Of a stretch of 48,449 nt of DNA, positions 8,451-16,227 are shown piece by piece. Every line of letters starts with the position of its first letter. Within the stretch, counting starts at the first letter, position 1. Source of the DNA: CAZLIC01 sp964559535 (lineage in GTDB: Bacteria; Pseudomonadota; Alphaproteobacteria; Rhodobacterales; Rhodobacteraceae); assembly GCA_964559535.1 (NCBI GenBank), contig CAZLIC010000026.1, positions 1 through 48,449 of the forward strand, in the 5' to 3' direction. Under the pieces are notes generated by a model that saw only the letters and a program-made list of their open reading frames with translations, had not been told where the DNA came from and did no database searches. Both the position numbers and the translations under genes were made by a program.

Positions 8451-9239
8451 CTACCAGCAGCAGAACCCGCCATCGACCAGCAGATCGACGCCCGTGACGT
8501 AGCTTGCCGCGTCCGAGAGCAGGAACACTGCGGGGCCCACCATCTCGTCCACATGGGCCATGCGGCCCATCGGCGTGGCGTCCTCGAACAGCTTGGTCTG
8601 GTGCACCATCTCGGGGCGGGTGTTCATGGGGGTGGCGGTATAGCCAGGGCTGATCGTATTCACGCGGATGCCGCGGCCCACCCATTCCATCGCCATCGAC
8701 TTGGTCATGTGGATGACCCCGGCCTTCGACGCGTTGTAATGGCACTGCGTCAGCCCGCGGTTCACGATGACGCCCGACATGGACGCGATGTTCACGATGG
8801 ACCCGCGGCCGTGGCGCAGCATCGCCCGTGCCTCGGCCTGACAGGACAGGAAGACGCCCTTCAGGTTGATGTCCATCATCGTCTGGAACTGGCTTTCGGC
8901 CATCTCCTCGGCCGGGTTGGCGTTGGCGATGCCTGCCGCGTTCACAGCCAGCGACAGCGCGCCCAGCTTCGCCTCGGTCTCGGCCACGGCGGCGTTCAGA
9001 CTTTCACCCCGGGTCACGTCTGCCGTGATCTGCACTGACCTGCGCCCTGCCCTTGCGATGAAGTCGGCCGTCTGCGCCAGCCCGTCATCGGTGCGCCGGT
9101 CCAGAAGCGCGACATCCGCCCCGCATTGCGCAAGGCCCATGGCAATGCGCTGGCCGATGCCGCTGCCCGCGCCGGTGACCAGCGCCACGTTGCCCGACAG
9201 GTCGAACAGTTTCGGGGCGTTCAGGGTGATCGCGGACAT
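8451..9239 (-). CDS. SDR family oxidoreductase (polyol dehydrogenase-like)
   Basis: A 262-residue classical short-chain dehydrogenase. Visible are the cofactor motif TGAGSGIG (22-29), an aspartate at the end of the second strand (D47, favouring NAD+), NAAG (100-103) and the catalytic S153, Y168 and K172 (YNASK). The C-terminus GVDLLVDGGFCCW is typical of SDRs encoded with sugar-alcohol transporters. It is the last gene of the permease-SBP-ATPase-SDR operon, 11 bases after the ATPase stop, with AAGGAG in that gap. It probably oxidises the imported polyol, or a derivative, to a ketose; the substrate is inferred only from context. Confidence 0.85.
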   Translation of the reverse strand: MSAITLNAPKLFDLSGNVALVTGAGSGIGQRIAMGLAQCGADVALLDRRTDDGLAQTADFIARAGRRSVQITADVTRGESLNAAVAETEAKLGALSLAVNAAGIANANPAEEMAESQFQTMMDINLKGVFLSCQAEARAMLRHGRGSIVNIASMSGVIVNRGLTQCHYNASKAGVIHMTKSMAMEWVGRGIRVNTISPGYTATPMNTRPEMVHQTKLFEDATPMGRMAHVDEMVGPAVFLLSDAASYVTGVDLLVDGGFCCW

Positions 9240-9250
9240 TCAGCGCTCCT

Positions 9251-10741
9251 TCAGCTTGTCGCTAGTTCCATCACGGTAACATCGTTGGCATCCTTGCGGT
9301 CCAGGATGCCCGCCTGCCGTCCCTTGGACAGCACCAGGATGCGGTGCGAAACGCCCAGCACCTCTTCCAGGTCCGACGACACCACGATCACGCTGCGCCC
9401 TTCGGCGGCAAGGTCGCGGATGATTTCATAGATCGACGACCGCGCGCCCACGTCGATGCCGCGGGTGGGTTCATCCAGCACGACCACGCGGGGGTCGCGC
9501 GCCAGCCATTTGGCCAGCACCACCTTCTGCTGGTTGCCCCCCGACATCTCGCCCGCGTTCTGCCGCCCGGCGCCCTTGACGCCAAAGCGGCGGATGCCCT
9601 CGGCCGCGAAGTCGCGCAGGCGGCGGCGGCTGACCATGCCGCCCGGGGCGACAGCGGCAGGATTGGCATAGCCGATGTTCTCGGCAATCGAGTGGCTCAG
9701 GATCAGGCCCTGATGTTTGCGGTCCTCGGGCACCAGCACGATGCCGTGGCGGATGGCATCGGCGGGGCTACGCGGGGTGATGTCGGTGCCGTTCAGGGTA
9801 ACCCTTCCGGCGGCAACCGGGTCGGCCCCGGTGATGGCGCGCACAAGTTCGGTCCGCCCCGCGCCCACAAGGCCCGCGATGCCCAGGATTTCGCCGCGCC
9901 GGACGGCGAAGGACACGTCGCGGAAATCGCCCTTGGCGGAGGTGAGGCCCTGCACGGCCAGCGTCACCTCGGTGCCGGGGGCGGGCATGGCCGGGAACAT
10001 CCGGTCCAGCGACCGGCCCACCATCGCCTCGACGATGCTGCGCACGGGCACGTCGCCACGGTCAAACTCTTGCACCTTGGACCCGTCGCGCAACACCACC
10101 ACGCGGTCGGCAATCTGGCGGATTTCTTCCAGCCGGTGCGAAATGTAGATGATGCCCACGCCCTCGGCGCGCAGCTTGCGGATCTGGCCGAACAGCAGGT
10201 CCACCTCGGCCCCGCCCAAGGAAGCGGTCGGTTCATCAAGGACCAGCAACTTCGCATCCCGCGCCAGTGCCTTGGCAATCTCGATCAGCTGCTGGTTGGC
10301 GGTGGACAGGCCCGCCACCTTGCGCGTGGCGGGAATGGTCAGCCCCAGGCGGCGCAACTGTTCGGTGGCGCCCTGCACCATGGCCGCGCGGTCCACCATG
10401 CCGCCCTTCATCGGGTAGCGGCCGACGAACACGTTTTCGGCAATCGTCAGATGCGGCAACAGGCGCAGTTCCTGGTGAATCAGCCCCAGCCCGGCGTCCA
10501 GCGCCTGCCGGGGGTCGGCCGGGGCGTAGGGCGCCCCGAGCCATGTCATGTCGCCCGCCGACGGCTGTATCGACCCGGCGATGATGCCGGACAGCGTCGA
10601 TTTGCCCGCGCCGTTTTCGCCCAGCAACGCCACGACCTCGCCGGGGTGGACATGGAAGTCCACCCCGTGCAGCACCTCGATCGGTCCATAGGACTTGCGG
10701 ATGCCGCGCAGTTGCAGGATCGGGGCGCCGGTGGCGGTCAT
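9251..10741 (-). CDS. sugar ABC transporter ATP-binding protein (RbsA/XylG type)
   Basis: A 496-residue fused double ATPase of the carbohydrate-uptake-2 (RbsA/MglA/XylG) family. The first cassette has Walker A GENGAGKST (41-49), a degenerate signature LSTANQQLIEIAKAL and Walker B LLVLDEPTASL. The second cassette has the family's non-canonical P-loop (GLVGAGRTELVRA), signature MSGGNQQKVVLAKWL and Walker B VVVLDEPTRGIDVG. It energises import with the permease and binding protein encoded just upstream; the gap to the binding-protein stop is four bases. The frame is complete. Confidence 0.93.
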   Translation of the reverse strand: MTATGAPILQLRGIRKSYGPIEVLHGVDFHVHPGEVVALLGENGAGKSTLSGIIAGSIQPSAGDMTWLGAPYAPADPRQALDAGLGLIHQELRLLPHLTIAENVFVGRYPMKGGMVDRAAMVQGATEQLRRLGLTIPATRKVAGLSTANQQLIEIAKALARDAKLLVLDEPTASLGGAEVDLLFGQIRKLRAEGVGIIYISHRLEEIRQIADRVVVLRDGSKVQEFDRGDVPVRSIVEAMVGRSLDRMFPAMPAPGTEVTLAVQGLTSAKGDFRDVSFAVRRGEILGIAGLVGAGRTELVRAITGADPVAAGRVTLNGTDITPRSPADAIRHGIVLVPEDRKHQGLILSHSIAENIGYANPAAVAPGGMVSRRRLRDFAAEGIRRFGVKGAGRQNAGEMSGGNQQKVVLAKWLARDPRVVVLDEPTRGIDVGARSSIYEIIRDLAAEGRSVIVVSSDLEEVLGVSHRILVLSKGRQAGILDRKDANDVTVMELATS

Positions 10742-10745
10742 CGGC

Positions 10746-11681
10746 TTACGGGTGATCGGCCACGAAACCGGGCGCGTTCTCGCAGGTGGTCAGCACGGCC
10801 TCGGACACCTGACGCTCGGGCACCTCTTGCCCCGCCGCAACGGCCAGAGCCGAGTCCACCGCCAGCACGCCCATGCGGCGGGTCGACTGCGTGGCCGTAA
10901 CGATGAAGGGGCCCTGGCACTTGGCCAGATACTCCAGCGCCGAACCGTCGCCGTCATAGCCGCCGATCACCACCTGCCCTTGCAGGCCCGCACCTTCAAC
11001 CGCCTTGCCCGCACCCATGGCAATGCCGTCGGCCTGGCCGAAGATCATCTTCAGGTCGGGATGCACCTGCAGGATGTTCTGGGTGATCGAGAAGCCTTCA
11101 TCAGCCGACCACATGTTGGTCCACTGCTGGTCCACCAGCTGCACCTCGGGATGCTCGCCGATGGCGCGCATGCAGCCTGCGGTGCGGTCGACCTCAGGGG
11201 TGGTGCCCTTCTGGCCGTGGATGATGGCCATCTTGCCCGCGCCGCCGGCCTTTTCGATGACGTGCTTGCAAACCTGGTAGGACGACTCGATGCCCTCGCC
11301 GCCGATGAAGGTGTCGCCCGGCTCGCCCTCGGGGAAGCGGTCCACGTTGATCACCGGGATGCCCGCCTCGCGCGCAAGGCGGGTGGGCACGGCCGCCGCG
11401 GCGGCGCCCGCCGGGATGTAGATGAAGGCGTCGATGTCCTGCGTCAGCAGGTCCTGCACCTGGCTGACCTGGGTGTTGGTGTCGTTCTTGGCGTCCACCA
11501 CGACAACCTCGATGCCTTTCGACTTGGCATAGTTCTCGACGCCGATCTTGATCTGGTTGAAGAAGTCGGCCTGCAGGTTGGGCACGGCCAGGCCGATTTT
11601 CTTCACCTCTTCGGCCGACAGCGCGGCGGGCAGGGCAAGGGCAATGGCGGTGGCCGCCATCAGGGTTTTCGCAAGTTTCAT
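10746..11681 (-). CDS. periplasmic sugar-binding protein of the ABC importer
   Basis: A 311-residue solute-binding protein of the ribose/galactose-type (peripla_BP_4) family. A signal peptide of about 22 residues (MKLAKTLMAATAIALALPAA) precedes EEVKKIGLAVPNLQADFFNQ. Typical motifs follow: DAKNDTNTQVSQVQDL, IPAGAAAAAVPTRLAR, VINVDRF and the C-lobe GGYDGDGSALEYL. The ribosome site AGGAGGAG before 11681 is the best in the operon, as expected for the most abundant component. It captures the substrate in the periplasm. Binding residues resemble those of pentose/polyol binders, but specificity cannot be assigned. The ATPase gene begins four bases after its stop. Confidence 0.93.
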   Translation of the reverse strand: MKLAKTLMAATAIALALPAALSAEEVKKIGLAVPNLQADFFNQIKIGVENYAKSKGIEVVVVDAKNDTNTQVSQVQDLLTQDIDAFIYIPAGAAAAAVPTRLAREAGIPVINVDRFPEGEPGDTFIGGEGIESSYQVCKHVIEKAGGAGKMAIIHGQKGTTPEVDRTAGCMRAIGEHPEVQLVDQQWTNMWSADEGFSITQNILQVHPDLKMIFGQADGIAMGAGKAVEGAGLQGQVVIGGYDGDGSALEYLAKCQGPFIVTATQSTRRMGVLAVDSALAVAAGQEVPERQVSEAVLTTCENAPGFVADHP

Positions 11682-11710
11682 CCGTTTCTCCTCCTCGTTG
11701 TTGCGGGGTG

Positions 11711-11753
11711 CCCCGTGGCGGGGAGCCCTTCCGTGACCCGCCCTTGCGGCGGG
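11711..11753 (-). promoter_or_regulatory. stem-loops between permease and binding-protein genes
   Basis: The 77-base gap between these operon genes contains two GC-rich inverted repeats. CCCGCC (11737-11742) pairs with GGCGGG (11748-11753), just after the permease stop. CCCCG (11711-11715) pairs with CGGGG (11719-11723). Neither is followed by a T-run. Such intercistronic hairpins often stabilise or partly terminate transcripts to set transporter stoichiometry; that role is an inference here. Confidence 0.4.
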
Positions 11754-11758
11754 CATTC

Positions 11759-12751
11759 CTATCCGCGCTTGCGGAATGTCTCGGCGGTTACGGCCAGCAG
11801 GATCACCAGCCCGATGATGACCTGCTGCATGAACGGCGACACCGACAAGAGGTTCAGCCCGTTTCGCAGGACGCCGATAATCAGCACGCCGATGATGGTG
11901 CCGCCGATGCCGCCCGTACCGCCCGACAGCGAGGTGCCGCCGATGACCACCGCCGCGATGGCGTCGAGTTCGTAGGAGGTGCCGAGCGACGGCTGCGCCG
12001 AGTCGAGCCGCGCGGCCAGAACGAGCCCCGCGACACCGGCAAGCAGGCTGCACACGGTGTAGACCATCACCGTCATGCGGTTCACGTTGATGCCCGCCAG
12101 CCGCGCCACCTCGGGGTTGCCGCCGATGGCATAGAGCGCCCGGCCTCCGTAGCGGTAGCGCAGGTACAGAAGCGCCAGCACGAAAACGGCGATCATCACC
12201 AGCACCGTGGTGGTGACAAACCCGCCGTAGCGGATGATCGCGCCCATGTTGAACCACGGCGGAAAGCCCGTCAGCTGCTGGCCGTTGGTGATCATGTTGG
12301 CCACGCCGCGGGCAATCGACATCATGGCCAGCGTGGCAATGAAGGCGGGCACGTTGAAGCGGGTTATCAGTATTCCGGCGATCCACCCGTTCACGGCGGA
12401 CGCCGCTAGGGCCAGCACGATGGCCGGGCCCATGGGCAGGCCCATTTCGATGTTCAGGTAGCCCAGCACCATCATCGACAGCGCCAGCACCGAGCCCACC
12501 GCCAGGTCGATGCCGCCGATCAGGATGACCAGCGTCATGCCTACGGCAATGATGCCCAGCACGGTGATCTGGTCCAGGATGTTCAGGAAGTTGCGCAACG
12601 ACAGGAACTTGTCGGTGGCAACGGTCAGGAACAGGCACAACAGGATCAGCCCGATCAGCGGGCCCGTCGCGCCGCTCATCACGTTCCAGATGCTGCGGCG
12701 CCCCGGTGCGCCTGCGCCCGCCGCAGCCTTGTCTGTCGTGGCCGCCCGCAT
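11759..12751 (-). CDS. sugar ABC transporter permease (RbsC type)
   Basis: A 330-residue inner-membrane permease of the BPD_transp_2 (RbsC/XylH) family with about ten hydrophobic segments. Family motifs visible are GMTLVILIGGIDLAVGSVLAL near the second and third helices, ARLAGINVNRMTVMVY, and the C-terminal GGTSLSGGTGGIGGTIIGVLIIGVLRNGLNLL. The start at 12751 (MRAATTDKAAAG) is preferred over 12790 because the extra 13 residues are unlike the family and would reach back into the operator-like site. It is the first gene of the transport operon and faces the transketolase genes across a 199-base regulatory region. Confidence 0.92.
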   Translation of the reverse strand: MRAATTDKAAAGAGAPGRRSIWNVMSGATGPLIGLILLCLFLTVATDKFLSLRNFLNILDQITVLGIIAVGMTLVILIGGIDLAVGSVLALSMMVLGYLNIEMGLPMGPAIVLALAASAVNGWIAGILITRFNVPAFIATLAMMSIARGVANMITNGQQLTGFPPWFNMGAIIRYGGFVTTTVLVMIAVFVLALLYLRYRYGGRALYAIGGNPEVARLAGINVNRMTVMVYTVCSLLAGVAGLVLAARLDSAQPSLGTSYELDAIAAVVIGGTSLSGGTGGIGGTIIGVLIIGVLRNGLNLLSVSPFMQQVIIGLVILLAVTAETFRKRG

Positions 12752-12784
12752 TGTCCTGCCCGCCCCTCCCAAGGCTGCGCCACA

Positions 12785-12800
12785 GAGCATATTTATTCAC
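12785..12800. promoter_or_regulatory. operator-like site 1 (permease side)
   Basis: GAGCATATTTATTCAC, an imperfect palindrome. It matches the reverse complement of site 2 (12925-12940) at 12 or 13 of 16 positions and resembles site 3 at 16198-16213. It lies 34 bases before the permease start and just downstream of the predicted promoter, where a bound repressor would block transcription. The likely binder is the SorC-type regulator of the locus (inference). Confidence 0.6.
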
Positions 12801-12813
12801 TGCAGCTAGATAA

Positions 12814-12843
12814 TTCGTATCGGAACCTCTGCGGCGCTGTCAA
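12814..12843 (-). promoter_or_regulatory. predicted promoter of the transport operon
   Basis: On the minus strand a perfect TTGACA (12843-12838) is followed after 18 bases by TACGAA (12819-12814), a moderate -10 match. The start of transcription would fall near 12807, directly upstream of operator-like site 1. The assignment is by motif reading only. Confidence 0.45.
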
Positions 12844-12888
12844 CTCACATTTTTCCGCTCAGCTTGTCGCGCGACCGCACATCACCCC

Positions 12889-12917
12889 TTGACAGATCGG
12901 CCTCATCTGCAAGATTT
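12889..12917 (+). promoter_or_regulatory. predicted promoter of the transketolase operon
   Basis: A perfect TTGACA at 12889-12894 lies in the short AT-rich part of the divergent region. A -10 at 12911-12917 (AAGATTT) is weak but correctly spaced (16-17 bases). Transcription would start near 12924, exactly at operator-like site 2. Confidence 0.4.
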
Positions 12918-12924
12918 TCACATA

Positions 12925-12940
12925 GTGCATATTTATGCTT
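12925..12940. promoter_or_regulatory. operator-like site 2 (transketolase side)
   Basis: GTGCATATTTATGCTT, an imperfect palindrome centred on an AT core. It resembles sites 1 and 3 of this locus and ends ten bases before the GTG start of the transketolase gene, overlapping the predicted transcription start. It is a candidate repressor site for the SorC-type regulator. Confidence 0.6.
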
Positions 12941-12950
12941 TGAGGACACC

Positions 12951-13775
12951 GTGCAGCCCGCCGCTTCGCCGAACGACCTTGACCAGATCGCCCGCGCGAT
13001 CCGCCGCCGCGACCTTCAGGCCGTGTTCGAGGCCGGAGCGGGCCATATCGGCGGCGAGATGTCCGCAATCGACATCCTGACCGCGCTCTATTTCCGCGTA
13101 CTGCGGATCTGGCCCGACCAGCCCCGCCACCCCGACCGCGACCGGTTCGTGCTGTCCAAGGGGCATACGGCCTGCGCGCTGTATGTCACGCTGGCCAAGC
13201 GGGGGTTCATCCCCGAGGTCGAGATCGACAGCTTCCTGAAGCCCCATTCGCGCCTGAACGGCCACCCGGCCAACACCAAGCTTCCGGGGGTGGAAACCAG
13301 CACCGGGCCGCTGGGCCACGGGCTTCCGGTGGCGGTGGGCATGGCCAAGGCCGCCAGGATCACCGGCGCGGCGTGGCACACCTATGTGATGACAGGCGAC
13401 GGCGAAATGCAGGAAGGGTCGAACTGGGAGGCGATCATGGCCGCAGCGCAGTTCGGGCTGGGCAACCTGACCCTCATCATTGACCACAACCGGTTCCAGC
13501 AGGGTGCCGCGCTGGCCGACACCAACAACCTGGCGCCGCTGCGGCCCAAGATCGAAGCTTTCGGCTGGGACGTGACCGAGATCGACGGCCACGCCATGGA
13601 ACAGATCGTTCCGGCGCTGGAACGGCGGGGAGAGCGGCCGCATTGCGTGGTGGCGCATACGAACAAGGGGCAGGGCATTTCGTTCATGCAAGACCGCGTC
13701 GAGTGGCACCACAAAGTGCCCAACGCCGAGCAGTACCGCATTGCCATGGCCGAACTGGCGGAGCCTGCCGGATGA
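12951..13775 (+). CDS. transketolase, N-terminal (thiamine diphosphate-binding) subunit
   Basis: A 274-residue protein equal to the first domain of transketolase. It carries the early GHIGGEMSAIDILTALYF, the LSKGHTACALY motif, GPLGHGLPVAVGMAKA, and the thiamine diphosphate/Mg signature from GDGE (149-152) to N180 in DHNRFQ. It should form a heterotetramer with the next gene's product and transfer two-carbon units from a ketose phosphate. The GTG start at 12951 (GAGGA just upstream) is preferred, because in-frame sequence upstream would run through the operator. The stop overlaps the next start (ATGA). Split transketolases are known in special sugar pathways, for example apulose-4-phosphate transketolase AptAB and sulfo-transketolase SqwGH. 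Confidence 0.9.
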   Translation: MQPAASPNDLDQIARAIRRRDLQAVFEAGAGHIGGEMSAIDILTALYFRVLRIWPDQPRHPDRDRFVLSKGHTACALYVTLAKRGFIPEVEIDSFLKPHSRLNGHPANTKLPGVETSTGPLGHGLPVAVGMAKAARITGAAWHTYVMTGDGEMQEGSNWEAIMAAAQFGLGNLTLIIDHNRFQQGAALADTNNLAPLRPKIEAFGWDVTEIDGHAMEQIVPALERRGERPHCVVAHTNKGQGISFMQDRVEWHHKVPNAEQYRIAMAELAEPAG

Positions 13776-14743
13776 ACGCGCCCCTGAACACTTCGGGCGC
13801 CCCCCGCCTGCACGACTGCCGTGACGCCTTTGCCGCGATGCTCGAGTCGCTGGCTGCCACCGACCCTCGGGTGGTGGCGGTGTGCAACGATTCCGTCGGG
13901 TCGTCCAAGCTGGGCGGGTTCAAATCCAGGTTCCCTGACCGGCTGGTGAACGTGGGCATTGCCGAACAGAACATGGTCGGGGTGGCTGCGGGGCTGGCCA
14001 ACGGCGGGCTGATCCCGTTTGTCTGCGCCGCCGCCTGCTTCCTGACGGGCCGCGCGCTGGAACAGATCAAGGCCGACATCGCCTATTCTCAGGCCAACGT
14101 GAAGCTGGTGGGGATCTCGTCGGGCATGGCCTACGGCGAACTTGGCCCCACGCACCACTCCATCGAGGATTTCGCCTGGACCCGCGTGTTGCCCGGTCTG
14201 CCGGTGATCGCCCCCTGCGACCCGTCCGAGACGGCGGCGGCAGTGACATGGGCGGCGCAGGCGGAGGGCCCCTGCTTCTTGCGTCTGTCGCGCGTGGGCG
14301 TGCCGGACTTGCTGCCTGCGGGGCACGCCTTCGTGCCGGGCCGCGCCGACGTGCTGCGGCAGGGCGAAGACATCACGCTGATCGGCAACGGCACGCTGAC
14401 CCACCGGTTGATGACGGCCGCGGCGATGTTGGCCGAACGCGGGGTGCAGGCGCGGGTGCTGAACATGGCCACCGTGCGGCCAATGGACACCGCGGCCGTG
14501 GTGGCCGCCGCGCAGGCAACGGGTGCCATCCTGACGGCCGAAGAGCATTCCACCTTTGGCGGGCTGGGCTCGGCCATTGCCGAAGTGGTGGTGGACCACG
14601 CGCCGGTGCCCATGGTGCGGCTGGGCGTGCCCGGCATCTTTGCCCCCACCGGATCGGCCGAATTCCTGCTGGACGAATTCGGCATGTCGCCCGGCGCGAT
14701 GGCCGAAGCCGCCGAGCGGCTGATCGCGCGCAAGCGGGGCTAG
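13772..14743 (+). CDS. transketolase, C-terminal (pyrimidine-binding) subunit
   Basis: A 323-residue protein corresponding to the middle and C-terminal domains of transketolase. It has VGIAEQNMVGVAAGLA with the catalytic glutamate E65 that activates the cofactor, the THHSIEDFAWTRVLPGLPVIAP region, and a C-terminal transketolase_C domain (ITLIGNGTLTHRLMTAA ... TAEEHSTFGGLGSAIAE). It overlaps the N-terminal subunit gene by four bases (ATGA), consistent with equal amounts of the two chains. The FGGY kinase gene follows after one base. The presence of a dedicated pair beside a kinase suggests a sugar phosphate other than the usual pentose-cycle ones, which is an inference. Confidence 0.9.
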   Translation: MNAPLNTSGAPRLHDCRDAFAAMLESLAATDPRVVAVCNDSVGSSKLGGFKSRFPDRLVNVGIAEQNMVGVAAGLANGGLIPFVCAAACFLTGRALEQIKADIAYSQANVKLVGISSGMAYGELGPTHHSIEDFAWTRVLPGLPVIAPCDPSETAAAVTWAAQAEGPCFLRLSRVGVPDLLPAGHAFVPGRADVLRQGEDITLIGNGTLTHRLMTAAAMLAERGVQARVLNMATVRPMDTAAVVAAAQATGAILTAEEHSTFGGLGSAIAEVVVDHAPVPMVRLGVPGIFAPTGSAEFLLDEFGMSPGAMAEAAERLIARKRG

Positions 14744-14744
14744 G

Positions 14745-16205
14745 ATGCAGGCGATCCTTGCCATCGATCAGGGCACTACAAATTCCAAGGCCGTGCTTGT
14801 GGGCACCGACGGCGCGATCCTGTCTCGCGGATCGGCGGCAGTGGGGATCGCCTTTCCGCAGCCCGGCTGGGTTTCGCAAGACCCGCTGCGCATCCGCGAT
14901 TCTGTTCACGAAGCGATTGCGGCCTGCCTGGCCGCAGGGCCGAAGGCCAAGGTGCTGGCGTTGGCCATCTCGAACCAGCGCGAATCGGTGACGGTCTGGG
15001 ATGCCTCCACGGGCGAACCGCTGGGCCCGGTGATCAGCTGGCAATGCCGCCGCACCGCGCCGGAATGTGCGGCGCTGTCCACCCATGCCGCCCGCGTGCA
15101 AGACCTGACCGGGCTGCCGCTGGACCCGATGTTTCCGGGGCCGAAGATGCGCTGGCTGCTGGACCGGGTGCCAGCGGGGCGCACCCCGCGGCTGGGCACC
15201 ATCGACGCCTGGCTGATCCACTGCCTGACAGGCGGCGCGTTGCATGCCTGCGACATGTCCAACGCCGCGCGCAGCCAGATGTTTGACCTGGGCGCGCTGC
15301 GCTGGAGCGAGGAACTGGGCACGCTGTTCGGCGTGCCGCTGTCGACCCTTCCGGATGTGCGCGACAGTGCCGCCGATTTCGGGGTGACAAAGGGGGTTCC
15401 CGGCCTGCCCGACGGCACACCCATCCGCGCCGCCATTGGCGACAGCCACGCGGCGCTGTTCGGCCACGGCGCCTTCCACCCCGGCGACGCCAAGGTGACC
15501 TTCGGCACCGGCAGTTCGATCATGGCCACCCTGCCCGCTTATGTTGCCCCTTCGGGCGGCATCACCACCACCATCGCCTGGTCGCTGGGCGGCCGCGCCG
15601 CCTATGCCTTCGAGGGCAACATCCTGGTGGCCGCCAGCGCGATGCCGTGGATGGTCGAGATTCTGGGCCTGCCGGATGTGCAGGCGCTCATCGACCTGGC
15701 CGAAACCGCCGAACCCGGCGGCCCCGGTTTCGTTCCGGCCTTCGTCGGCCTTGGCGCGCCGTACTGGAGCACCGAGGCCCGCGCGCTGTTTTCGAACATC
15801 GGCTTCACCACCAGCCGCGCACAGATGGCCCGCGCCGTGACCGACAGCATGGCCTTCCAGGTGCATGATGTGTTCCGCGCCATCGCCGCGCAAAGCCCGG
15901 TGCCCTTGGGCGCGATGTATGCCGATGGCGGCCCCAGCCGCAGCGCGTTTCTGATGCAGGGGGTGGCCGACACGCTGAACCACCCCGTCACCCAGTGTGA
16001 CGCGCCCGAGGCCAGCGCGCTGGGCGCGGCGTATCTGGCGGGCCTGTCGCTGGGCGTCTGGCCCGACCTTGCGGCCATTGCCGCCCTGCCCCGCGCCATC
16101 CACCGGCTGGCCCCCCGCGCCACCGACGCCGCCCACAGGCTGCGCGTCTGGCACGATGCTGTCCGCCGCTCGACCTTGCCCGCCGACCCCGCTAACAGTG
16201 AATAA
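14745..16205 (+). CDS. FGGY-family carbohydrate kinase (glycerol kinase-like clade)
   Basis: A 486-residue sugar kinase. The ATP-binding phosphate-1 motif AIDQGTTNSKAV is at residues 6-17; GTIDAWLIHCLTGG and FVPAFVGLGAPYW follow the glycerol-kinase clade pattern; the likely catalytic base is D233 in IGDSHAALFGHG; MYADGGPSRSAFLMQ marks the second nucleotide-binding lobe. Substrate-contact segments differ from housekeeping GlpK (for instance GTGSSIMATLP), so glycerol is not the obvious substrate. From context it should phosphorylate the ketose made by the SDRs to give the transketolase donor, as apulose or erythrulose kinases of this clade do. Its stop lies inside operator-like site 3. Confidence 0.85.
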   Translation: MQAILAIDQGTTNSKAVLVGTDGAILSRGSAAVGIAFPQPGWVSQDPLRIRDSVHEAIAACLAAGPKAKVLALAISNQRESVTVWDASTGEPLGPVISWQCRRTAPECAALSTHAARVQDLTGLPLDPMFPGPKMRWLLDRVPAGRTPRLGTIDAWLIHCLTGGALHACDMSNAARSQMFDLGALRWSEELGTLFGVPLSTLPDVRDSAADFGVTKGVPGLPDGTPIRAAIGDSHAALFGHGAFHPGDAKVTFGTGSSIMATLPAYVAPSGGITTTIAWSLGGRAAYAFEGNILVAASAMPWMVEILGLPDVQALIDLAETAEPGGPGFVPAFVGLGAPYWSTEARALFSNIGFTTSRAQMARAVTDSMAFQVHDVFRAIAAQSPVPLGAMYADGGPSRSAFLMQGVADTLNHPVTQCDAPEASALGAAYLAGLSLGVWPDLAAIAALPRAIHRLAPRATDAAHRLRVWHDAVRRSTLPADPANSE

Positions 16206-16213
16206 TCATTCAC
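16198..16213. promoter_or_regulatory. operator-like site 3 (before the regulator gene)
   Basis: GTGAATAATCATTCAC: six-base arms GTGAAT and ATTCAC around a four-base centre. It overlaps the kinase stop codon and ends 14 bases before the regulator start. It shares the GTG-AT-AT-CAC frame with sites 1 and 2, as expected if the SorC-type protein controls its own gene. Confidence 0.55.
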
Positions 16214-16227
16214 AGGGGGAGTGCGAG

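Noticed and set aside
9344..10900. Open frame of 518 codons opposite the sugar transporter ATPase
   Set aside because: Histidine/glycine-rich shadow of the real gene with no ribosome site or family motif.
14373..16154. Open frame of 593 codons opposite the FGGY kinase
   Set aside because: Antisense to an unmistakable kinase; composition typical of a shadow frame.
14745..16205. Naming the FGGY kinase glpK
   Set aside because: The glycerol-kinase-like pattern is shared by apulose, erythrulose and other polyol kinases, and the genomic context with a split transketolase argues against glycerol.
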